Source: Symsagittifera roscoffensis (lineage: Eukaryota > Xenacoelomorpha > Acoela > Convolutidae). Taken from it: a DNA stretch of 64,000 bases. Where the stretch lies: NCBI RefSeq assembly GCF_963678635.1, contig NC_087067.1, positions 12,367,673 through 12,431,672 of the forward strand. Direction: 5' to 3'. A program made the position numbers and the translations under genes. This document shows positions 35,345 through 43,785 of the stretch, piece by piece (the first letter of the stretch is position 1; each line of letters opens with the position of its first letter). The notes beneath the pieces are model-generated. The model ran no database searches. It was not told the origin of the DNA and was given only the letters and a program-made list of their open reading frames with translations.

Positions 35345-35845
35345 TTGAATTCTCAAAAAATCAAACAAGAATTGGGAGATTTGTTTGGTTCCAAAAATCC
35401 TACAAATGGAAGTTTTATTTTGAATCCTGCTTTCAACTACAAAAAATTAACAATTTGGAACAATTTGAAAAGTCGAAACAAGTCTATCGAAAAGGAAGGT
35501 GAAGCATTATCGGCAATCCGGAAAACTATATTTCACGATGCTGAAAACCTCGGACTCGTACCTATATATGAAGCCAAATCTGGCGAAGAATCAACAATGG
35601 ATCAGGAGCTGGACATCTGTAATAGAGTATATAAAATAGCAACATACAACATGAGGAGGGTGTGTGTCACATTCAAGAAGTACAATGTAGGCAAACCTCC
35701 CTACATTCAGATTCGACTCTTTACTGCAAAAGAGAATGAAGCAATGAAACAAGTTGCCTATGTCAACTATATTTTGAACGAATTCAAAGAACTGTCCCAA
35801 ATTATGGGAGGCTTCAGGTTTGTTGATAATTGTAAGCCTCAGTAA
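35345..35845 (+). CDS. 166-codon PC4-like protein of E1
   Basis: The longest single intact frame in this part of the window, ending at TAA 35,843-35,845. Residues about 95-160 (VYKIATY, RRVCVTFKKYNVGKPPYIQI, RLFT, VNYILNEFKELSQIM) show the strand-turn-strand-strand-helix order of the PC4/p15 fold; the family name is my inference. An N-terminal part (KIKQELGDLFGSKNPTNGSF) is conserved in the reverse-strand homologue at 38.1-38.3 kb, which shows that coding extends upstream of the first in-frame ATG (35,597). The start is unclear: ATG 35,311 is in a different frame, so a one-base shift or a splice junction near 35,320 is likely. TATAAATAACGCC near 35,138 could be a promoter. Confidence 0.55.
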   Translation: MNSQKIKQELGDLFGSKNPTNGSFILNPAFNYKKLTIWNNLKSRNKSIEKEGEALSAIRKTIFHDAENLGLVPIYEAKSGEESTMDQELDICNRVYKIATYNMRRVCVTFKKYNVGKPPYIQIRLFTAKENEAMKQVAYVNYILNEFKELSQIMGGFRFVDNCKPQ

Positions 35846-37024
35846 TGCTTTGTTATGTTTTTTATGTTTGTTAATTGAAATTTTGTTGGTTCAAAACTAT
35901 CTTTTGTCACTGAAGTGCACATTTAGAGCGGGGATATCTGAGAAAAAGTCAGACAAAACATAAAGATTCAATCACAATAGACATAAAACACTATCCAATT
36001 ATCAATAGATTTGCCAGTATCTGATTAGCAAATTGCAGAAAATTTTTTTAATTGCTGCTTTTATCAATAGTTACTTAAAATTTGTCTTATTTGAACAAAA
36101 TTCCAAACAAAATGTATAGTTAGTTGTAACATTATCATTAATTTTCGAATTTCTGAATTTCATTGGTTGTTTTCAATTGCCTTAATATGAAGTTTTGATT
36201 GGCTAAATGAATTTATTTAAAACTAATCAGTCTCTAAATAAGGGAAAAACTTTTTATGTTGATTACAAAATAAGTAAAAATGGTACAACAATTCGAGTTT
36301 TTTTAAAGTTTCTTTAATAATTTCAGTAGGAAATATGTTTCTATCAAAAGCATTTGAACTACTACAAAAAACTACAAGAGTGATGGACAGAAGACGTTGA
36401 TGGAGACTGTATTAGTTTTAACTTGTATAGAAACATAGAAAGTTCAGTAGTTTTGTTAAAAAGAAAGGTTTCAAAACAGAAGAGTACTGCCAAACTTATC
36501 AACAAGGTTTTTATTTAATATAATTAACTCAGGTTGAGAGTTCGATCAGTAAAAAAAAAGCAATGGAAGAGCCTATGAAACAAAAATTGAAGACAAGGAA
36601 CATCATTTTGATTACTGTTTTGAATTTGATACAAATGCAAAATCTAGATTTGTCAGATTATATTTCTATAAACTTCTATCCAAATTTAAAATAAACTTCT
36701 ATCCAAAGACTATCCAAATTTAAAAAATTTCCGGTTGTCTAGATTACAATATACCAAAAAAAATACTCAAAATGTATGTTTTGGTAATTTCTCTTTTCAC
36801 TGGTTAGAAATAGAACCAATCGAAAAAATTTTGATCGAAGTTTCAAAATTTGAATTGAGCATCAAAAAAACAGTATAAACCAGACAAGAAATCTCATTTA
36901 TCTCACTTTGTTGTCAATTGTATATGTCAGTTATGTTAGAACAATTCAATTAAATTGATTGATTGTGAAGTTTCATAAACATGGTTTGGTTCTGAGCTAC
37001 AAAGTATTTAAAAATCTGTGAAAA
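35846..37024. other. Junction region between the two inverted element copies
   Basis: No gene seen. A short direct repeat (AAACTTCTATCCAAATTTAAA, about 36,670-36,725) is the only structure noticed. Confidence 0.5.
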
Positions 37025-37035
37025 CTTCATTCTGA

Positions 37036-37230
37036 TTGGTTATTACCACAAATACTACAAACGATATCAAAAATGTAGAAAAATCCAGTAGAAGTAAAAC
37101 TCAGTTTTGATTGATTGACACTAAACTTATTAAAAACTCCCTGACCATTGAAAGTCGATTCTGATTGGTTGATAACAGAAAAGACTAAAATTTCCTTACA
37201 ATTGATGCTCGATTCTGATTGGTTGATAGC
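37036..37230. promoter_or_regulatory. ATTGG (reverse CCAAT) array upstream of a zinc-finger fragment
   Basis: TTCTGATTGGTT recurs near 37,030, 37,150 and 37,212 with a degenerate unit (TTTTGATTGATTGACA) between, at about 60-base spacing, about 220-400 bases before the start codon at 37,440. Confidence 0.55.
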
Positions 37231-37439
37231 AAAACTCTCGAAAACTCCATGGTTAGATTGGATAAATTTTCTTTCAGCTAAGCTAAAGAACAAATCCACT
37301 CTGATTTTCTTTAACGTTAAAATCAATTGGGTAAGAAATTTGCTTTTTGTATTCAATTTTTTTCATTTTTTGAGGCTATTCAACTTTTCTTTTCTGAAAA
37401 TTTCTAAATCTCCAATTCTTTCTTTTTCTACTTATTGAG

Positions 37440-37680
37440 ATGCCGTCACTGAATAGAAACGAACGAGTTGCATGTCTTGAATGTGGCAGAGAATACACTC
37501 GCTTACACGCATCAAGACCTTGAAAGCACTGTGGCGTTTTAAAGTGTTCCAATTGTAACTTTTATACATATAGCAGCGAAGAACTTACTAATCAAATCAA
37601 GAAGAAGTATTGTCAACATAGAGTTGTATTATGTGCTCAGCAGTCTCAAAAAACCACTCCATGAGGAGGTAAAATTGATA
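37440..37680 (+). pseudogene. Zinc-finger N-terminal module of the polymerase, between E1 and E2
   Basis: This copy keeps an ATG (37,440; MPSLNRNERVACLECGREYT) but has an in-frame TGA at 37,521-37,523 in the first finger, where the 20.5-kb copy has His. After it the frame continues with CGVLKCSNCNFYTYSSEELT and the shared donor (GGAG|GTAAAATTG at 37,669). The second finger reads IKKKYCQH, so the His spacing is altered. Downstream sequence to 38.03 kb matches the 3' flank of the 20.5-kb copy. Dead remnant. Confidence 0.6.
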
Positions 37681-37935
37681 TATTTTTAATATAATAATAG
37701 TAGAAAATACTTTGAATAATAATTTTTTACTGAATCTGCAAAGTCTATACACTAATTTTGAAAAACTTCTAGTAACAAATTTACAGTTTTTTCATCACTA
37801 CTCTTGTTCTGTCACATTCACAGGTTCCGATTGATGATAAAACCAGCAACAAAAGAGTTTAAATTGTCGTGAAACTTTCAATGGAAATCGATCCGAAAAT
37901 CCTTAATCTTCAGTAAAAACTCCATGGTTGCCAGC

Positions 37936-38002
37936 TTGCGGGGATTCTGTTGCGAAAAATTTGTAGTTTGCGGGGATTCTGTTTGCGGGGATTCTGTTGC
38001 GA
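37936..38002. repeat. Short tandem repeat TTGCGGGGATTCTG
   Basis: Three copies of TTGCGGGGATTCTGTTGCGAA-like sequence start at 37,936, 37,968 and 37,983; the partner arm at 20.0 kb has only one (ATCCCCGCAA). It marks a local expansion. Confidence 0.75.
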
Positions 38003-38087
38003 AGAAAACATTTTCAGTCCAATCATGAATAACAGTAGTCCGCATTTCTGATATCCTCTCTCCTTGTTTTTCTCCAAGATAGACTTG

Positions 38088-38470
38088 CTAGTGTTTTTTG
38101 AAGTGTCCCAATTTATGTTTCTTGATTAGTTGGACGCATGGTTCAGAATTAAATTTGCCCCATGTAGGATTTTTGAGACCAAAAAAATCTCCCAGTTCTT
38201 GTTTGAATTTTTGAAAAATTATTTTAACTGGGACTAGTGTCTTTTCTGGATTACAATTTTGATAAGCGAACCGATCAGATGAGGACGAGGAGAAATGATT
38301 TTGAGATGAAATGAAAATAGAAGTAAGCAGTATGAGTCATCGTGATTTCCTGGTTTGGAAGTGATACCAAATATGGAATTTTGTGTATGCAAATTCCATA
38401 TATGGAGATTGCGTAGGCGTTATTTCTACAATATAAATCCAAAATTCTCAAGAAAACTCTGTCAAGATCT
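38088..38470 (-). pseudogene. N-terminal part of the second PC4-like gene, E2 copy
   Basis: On the minus strand this matches 35,070-35,450: the same upstream phrase (AATAACGCCTACGC), then a frame containing PEKTLVPVKIIFQKFKQELG and KNPTWGKF, against PVPIILNSQKIKQELG and KNPTNGSF in E1. It then diverges and stops at TAG 38,088-38,090. The PC4-like C-terminal half is missing, probably removed at the junction with the 37-38-kb inverted-repeat arm. The conserved frame, despite many substitutions, shows that this segment was once coding. Confidence 0.5.
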
Positions 38471-38703
38471 CACCATTTTTTATTCTGAATAAAATGAACT
38501 ATCACTATTTTTTTTACGCGTTTTACAAAAACTACATCGTAACGCAAGATTATAGCGTGTCTACTCACAGTTTTGTTTGTTTCTTGGATAATTGCAAGTT
38601 CAATTTAACATTATTAGGAACCCCCGGTCAATCAATTTTTTCTGAGATTTGATAAATATCAATACATTTATCAAAAAATGGACCATCTTTGCAACTTGTA
38701 TAA

Positions 38704-38931
38704 ACACAGATTTTACACAAGCTTTGTTGCATCGTTGGAGAAGTATTCAATCAGCTTAGTCGAGCAGTTCAGCATAACACTGGAAGGAAACGACTCGTTC
38801 GGAAAAAGTGCAAAAGACATTATCTAAGTTCCAATAAAAGTCTTGCTTCCGCCCAAACTCTGGATTCAGCGTTTCAGGACAGAGCTCGAAAAGTTCAAAA
38901 CTCAAACAATGAACTTGATTTTTTTTTGTAA
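38704..38931 (+). CDS. Small basic protein, E2 copy (open frame, 75 codons)
   Basis: Open from after a TAA at 38,701 to TAA at 38,929-38,931, with no in-frame ATG near the start, so the N-terminus may be spliced or lost. It contains GRKRLVRKKCKRHYLSSNKS and LASAQTLDSAFQDRARKVQN, aligned by eye to KKRLIRK, RHYFCSNQK and LASTQTLGSVFLNRIRKIQN of the E1 units. The homology continues at the DNA level past the stop (ATTGATTGTTTTATTGATGA), where the E1 copies still code, so this copy may be truncated. As in E1, it is convergent with a PC4-like gene. The basic stretch could be a nuclear-localisation or DNA-binding segment. Confidence 0.45.
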   Translation, partial: TQILHKLCCIVGEVFNQLSRAVQHNTGRKRLVRKKCKRHYLSSNKSLASAQTLDSAFQDRARKVQNSNNELDFFL

Positions 38932-39164
38932 ATAATTGATTGTTTTATTGATGATCTTTTTTCTGACATAGTGAGTATATAAGCTTCGTGATGAAATAAT
39001 AAACTTATTTTAAAGATTTTTTAGTGAATTGCACTGTTGAATTCTTATAAATATTTTTAGAAGAAAAAACCTAACACATCCAAATAGGAATTTTTATTAA
39101 AAGTGTAAAAAAACGTCTATTTGAAATAAATTTTGAGTTAATTTTCGATTTCGTTGACTTTTTT

Positions 39165-39660
39165 CCCCATGTGGCCCACCATGTTTTTTTCAGAATCATT
39201 TGTTGAGTCATTTTTATTTCTTTCATGTCCTTTCTCTAACAAAATATTATCAATTTTGCCAACCATTTAAGGAAATCTTAAAATTGAAACACTTCTTTCG
39301 ATTGCTGTAGAAGATTTCAAACTCAACCATTTCTTCAAAAACTGTCATTTATTGTAAATTTTCATTGTAAGCAAATGAAAACTTTTTCCATATCTCAGAT
39401 CCGAAACATCAGTTAAAATTTTTTTTTTTTCAAATATTTGAACACCCGTCTTTTTTATCGAAGGTTTCATAGACAAAGATAACTCTTTTCTATATTCTCT
39501 GAATCTTTTACTCTCGAGTTTCCTCCATTCCGACAGATCTATGACAATTTGTTCACTAGACTGTGAGATATTTTTTACTGTTGAGAATCTTGATAGATTC
39601 GGTATCAATTTCAAACTGGATGCAGTAACTTTTTGCGGAAACCATTCATACACTAGTCAA
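39165..39660 (-). pseudogene. Two-domain PC4-like gene, E2 copy
   Basis: On the minus strand the frame carries SQSSEQIVIDLSEWRKLESK and, later in the same frame, VSDLRYGKSFHLLT, matching the end of domain 1 and start of domain 2 in the E1 units. The linker is one base shorter than in the E1 units, so here both parts share a frame and the E1 units carry the indel. The frame breaks upstream (domain 1 start) and after SFHLLTMKIYNK (39,345). Poorer similarity continues to about 39,165, where AAACATGGTGGGCCAC matches AAACATGGTGTGGAAC of E1. Confidence 0.5.
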
Positions 39661-40020
39661 ACAGTTGGAGTCGAAAATTGACATCTGGTATTTAGATGTT
39701 TTTTACTGTTGAGAATCTTGATAGATTCGGTATCAATTTCAAACTGAATGCAGTAACTTTTTGCGGAAACAATTCATACACTAGTCAAACAGTTGGAATC
39801 GAAAATTGACATCTGGTATTGACATCTGGAAAATTGACAAAACCAGATGTCAATTTTCGACTCCAATTGTTTGACTAGTGTATGAATTGATTCCGCAAAA
39901 AGGGGTGGGGCTTCAGGATCACCCTGCTGAGTTCCGTCAATTTTCGACTCCAACTGTTTGACTAGTGTATGAATTGTTTCCGCAAAAAGGGGGTGGTGCT
40001 TCAGGATCACCCTGCTGAGT
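39590..40020. repeat. Nested direct and inverted repeats derived from the PC4-like gene
   Basis: The segment ending ACTAGTCAAACAGTTGGA(G/A)TCG is present twice in direct order (39,590-39,700 and 39,710-39,820) and then twice inverted (39,842-39,902 and 39,935-39,990). The last two carry GCTTCAGGATCACCCTGCTG. The centre (ACATCTGGTATTGACATCTG, about 39,812-39,831) divides arms of about 60 bases. The whole could fold into a large cruciform; it is a fold-back rearrangement of local sequence. Confidence 0.75.
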
Positions 40021-40269
40021 TACGTCTTCTGACATTATGACAGAGCTTCCGTTAAAAAGGTAACTAGGTTTACCATACGTGCAATGGGTGTAATTCTGCA
40101 ATTCGGTACGATTTGAATAAACATGAGATTTTCGAATAAAATGAAACAAAATCTTATCAGATGTATCTGATTACCAGCTAAAAGTAAGTTTTGCTGATAT
40201 TCTCTCAAAAAATATCTGATATGAGTCAAATTTTTCCGAAGACTTCCCTCATTTCGATTAAAAAAAAGC

Positions 40270-42400
40270 ATATTGTCGAATCAGATTGGCAGATTTTTTG
40301 TGCATAAAAGTTTTTTAGAATAGGATTTTTTTTGCTAGCTTCAAAAGAAGCTAACTTTAGAAGATTTTCTAAAAAAGGAAGGTTTTATTAAAAAAATGAC
40401 ACGTTTTTTTGTATTTGATTGGGTATCTTGATTTAGGTTTACAGAAAAAAATATGAAAAATTCTAAAACCAACAAATTAATTCATTAATCTTAAAATCTT
40501 AAATTTGTTGTGAAGCTCTGATTGGATGATTTTTTAATGATTATCTCTAATGTTGGAAGGTTCTAGAATTTATTTTGTAAGAACTTCTTATAAAATTCTA
40601 GCTGTTTAGGTGTAAGTTCAATAAGTTTTTGACTTCATTTTCTATGGTAGAAACTTTCACTCTTCTATATAATTTTCTTGATTCCCTTTTTGATTATCTT
40701 ACAAACATGTTGCCAAAAAAAAACTTTCAATTATAAGCTCTGTTCTAAAGTTTGCGTCTACCCAGATGCTCGGGGTAACATTTCTGGAAAATACTCGAAA
40801 AATTCAAAACTCTACTTTTATTTGTTGAAAATTGTTGATTGTTAGATTGATGGTTCTGTAAATAGGAACGTGTCATTTTAAATTCGCAAATGTCAAATTT
40901 AAATGTTTGTCTCAATAAACATTTTATCATTTTACGTAGTTGTTAAGACGAGTGCAAAAACGAACTCAGAATTTTTTTGCTTGACGCAAAAATTGATTTG
41001 GTTATTTCAACAAGTATGCAACAAAAATTTTGTTAGTTTTTTACAAGGTGCGAAAGAATGCAAACAATTTTGCAAGGTTCAAAAATTGTTTTGAATTTTA
41101 TAACAAGTGTTCGAAAATAATTAGAATGTTTTTTTTTGTAAAACGCAAGTTCTTTCGCGGTTTTTCAAAAAATGTATGCAAAATCCTAACTTCTCTTTTC
41201 TTATACATATCCAAAAAACCTAAAATATTTTTAGGAATCTTTTGTTGTATTTTTATTGAAAAGTTTTTTTCATTGATTTTTAGTGCTTTTTCCCTGTCTT
41301 AATACATTGTTTTCTGATTAGTCTTTTCAACAAAAATGGAAAATTGGATTTTTTAAGGATCAACTTAGGGACAAAGAGTTAAAAATTTTTAATCATTAAC
41401 AGTACAAGAAAAATTTGTTACAATTTCCTTTAAATTACAAATAGTTTAATCAAATTTTGCCAAAAATGCGCAATTTTTTTGAGTTTTCTAGATTTGTGAT
41501 TGAAAATATGAAAAAATTTTGCCTCATTCAAAAATTCTTTAAATTTTTTCAACAAAAGTGGAAAAATTTCATGTAGTTTTTGTTCTATGATGCAGGTTTT
41601 ATTGTGGGGTTTCAAAAATTATATTCAAAAATCAAACATCTTTTTTCTTAAGCATATGCAAAAAAGCAAATAAAAATTTTTGTTAAAAACAAATTAAATA
41701 ATATTTAAAAATATTTCGCTATTGATGACTTTGAGTGCTATTCGCTACCTTAATACATTGTTTTCTGATGTTTTGGATCATCATACATTTAAAAAATGTA
41801 CTTATTAAAAATCAAGTTTAGAACAAGGAAATTAATAAAATTTATCTATTAACAGTGCACCAAACAATTGTTAAATTTCTTGTTAAATCCGTGAAAATTT
41901 TAGTTTTTTTTTACATGGGTGCAAAAGTTTTTATGACAAATGTTGCGAGATGCAAAACTGTTTCGAAATTTTGACAAGAAATTTTATACATTTTTCTGTT
42001 AGAACGAAGTTTTTCGTGGTTTTCGAAAAACAAGCAAAAATCTAACTAATTTGTTTCTTATGCACATATTGAAAACGTAAAACACCATTGTAAAACACTA
42101 ATCAAGTTTTTGCTCAAAAAATTTCGATATTGATGACTTTGAGTGGTATTTGCTATCTTAATACAATGTTTTCTTGCATTTTGATTTTTTGGATCAACAT
42201 ACACACACAGATTGTTTTTCTTAATGATCAATGATCGTGAAAAATTTTGCAAGAATCAAAAGTTGTTTTGATTGTTTAACAAAGATGCAAAAAATTTTGT
42301 GAAAGTTTTTGCAAATTGCAAGACTAATATGAATTTTTATCTCGCTCGCAAAAATGTTTAAACAAATTTTTCTTTGTCCTCCTACATTATCTCTTCGTTA
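40270..42400. repeat. Degenerate tandem repeats with period about 400-450 bp, within E2
   Basis: TTAATACA(T/A)TGTTTTCT recurs at about 41,300, 41,750 and 42,158, each followed by GGATCA and a poly-T/poly-A-rich stretch. ATTGATGACTTTGAGTG recurs at about 41,721 and 42,129. Frames across it are poly-Phe/Lys artefacts. In E1 the corresponding place holds the minisatellite and AT-rich flank of the 149-aa gene; AACTTCTTATAAAATTC (near 40,580) is shared with that flank. Confidence 0.55.
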
Positions 42401-42419
42401 CTATTTTTCAAAAATTAAA

Positions 42420-42620
42420 TTACTAGATAAAAGAAAAAAAATAAAAGTACAAAGGAAAAGACAACAACTAAACTATTTACAAATCAGAGAGCTGTCGAGC
42501 AGCTGAGTTCTCAAAACATTGATATCCCTCGTGGGAGCAAAAAGCTCGTATTTCCTTCATCGCCGCTGGTTGTATTGGTAAAAATCCATTTAGTTCCAAT
42601 CAGGAATAAAGTTCTATTTA
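42420..42620 (-). pseudogene. Remnant of the 149-aa gene, E2 copy
   Basis: On the minus strand, GAGAACTCAGCTGCTCGACAG aligns with the end of the 149-aa frame and its 3' flank in E1 (AGAACTCTTCTGCTGCTCGACAG). The upstream promoter region (42,620-42,720: GTTTCCGTATCCAATCAGAA) matches the E1 promoter in reverse. Most of the coding region between them is missing or too diverged to align. Confidence 0.4.
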
Positions 42621-43785
42621 AGATAATTTGTTCAGTTTGTCGTTTCCAACCACAAAAATTGTCCATTTATCTTAAGTTTCCGTATCCAATCAGAAAAAGA
42701 CTCGCCTTTTAAGGAATCAATTCTTCGAAATAAACTAAATCAAACACAAACAAAATTGCCAAAATAAATGCCCACAGGTTCTTTGCTGCAAAACTAAGAA
42801 AAGTGCCAATATGAATAACAAAAGAAAAAAACTATGATATGTAACAGCTAATATTTTTTTATAAGCAATGAGACTTTTCTGACTTTTGAGTAGATAGTCA
42901 ATTTCTTCAAATTCGAAGTGAATATGAGAGGTTGGCTAAAAATTGATGAATTCTTTAATGCAAAACTTTTAAAATCTCATTTCAAAACTGATCAAGCAAG
43001 GTTTTGAAATTTGAAAATCTTCTAAGAATTGAAGTAACAAAGAACTTTGCTGGGGCGTTTGGACAAAAATGGGAATCGGGTAGCGGATGAAAAGAGTCTT
43101 TGAAATGTAATCATACAACTTTTATTAACTTCAAATTTTTCAAAATAAATATTATTTTATTTACTCTTCAAGTGTAATTCAGCAGTAAGTTTAACGCTTT
43201 GATACTCAAAACTCGGTTCAAAAATAAACTTTTTGGTTGAGTAAGTTTCCCGGATAGGCTTTTAATAAGTCGGAAAATTCTATTTTGGACAACCTAAGCG
43301 TCCAAAAATTGTGAAAAAAGAAAGAATCAAGATTTATTTCATTAATACGGAAATCACACGGAAAATTTTCTTTTTTCATGTAGAGTAACTCCAGGACATT
43401 CAAATGTTTTAAACTGACATTTTTCTAAAATATTTAAACTTCTTCCAAAGTAATGTCTGGAAACTACTGATTTTTGAATGGTTAAAATTTTTTCTGGAAA
43501 ATTCTAGCGTTTCTGTTGGAAAATTTTGTAGGCAATATTGTCATTAGCACGAAAGGAAAATTGCGTGGGCGGTGACGTCATTGTTATTATACACACGCTT
43601 ATTTTATTGGATTAAATCATTAATTACTTCGCCAATCAGAAACAGTCAATTGATTTTTATTTCAAGTTTTACTCTTCGTCATTTAGCGAAAAGAAAAATG
43701 AAATTTTTTTCATTTATTTCATTCGGCCTGCAAATAATTAAATTGGAACTATTCTAAAAACCCAGTTAAAATTTTTAGATAACGC
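42621..43785. promoter_or_regulatory. Intergenic control region between 149-aa remnant and polymerase, E2
   Basis: Matches 20.57-21.9 kb in reverse over several stretches (GAGTAGATAGTCAA, AAAGAACTTTGCTGGGG, GTAATTCAGCAGTAAGTTTAA, GTTGAGTAAGTTTC). It contains CCAATCAGAAA near 43,632 and a perfect CRE palindrome TGACGTCA at 43,573-43,580. In polymerase units 2 and 3 that CRE is altered to TAACGTCA. Confidence 0.5.
43573..43580. promoter_or_regulatory. CRE palindrome upstream of polymerase unit 1
   Basis: TGACGTCA in the context GGGCGGTGACGTCATTG, about 210 bases before the zinc-finger coding sequence. Confidence 0.4.

Larger units (their letters stand above)
19980..35845 (+). mobile_element. 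Virus-like polymerase element, copy E1 (plus orientation)
   Basis: Defined by gene order shared with E2 in reverse: zinc-finger/polymerase N-terminus (minus strand, 20.5 kb), CCAAT-rich intergenic region, 149-aa gene, two-domain PC4-like gene, convergent small basic gene, and a second PC4-like gene at 35.3 kb. The block from 21,207 to 34,943 is tandemly triplicated. The polymerase itself is missing beyond its N-terminal module. Terminal inverted repeats and target duplication could not be identified, so the ends are only those of recognisable homology. Confidence 0.65.
37025..38030 (+). repeat. Arm of the 1-kb inverted duplication (partner 19,980-20,980)
   Basis: Contains, in order, an ATTGG array, the zinc-finger fragment, and the flank ending in TGGTTGCCAGCTTGCGGGGAT, all in the opposite orientation to 19,980-20,980. 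Confidence 0.75.

Noticed and set aside
40903-41302. Phe/Lys-rich overlapping frames
   Set aside because: Poly-T and poly-A composition in the degenerate 400-450-bp repeats; no protein-like pattern.
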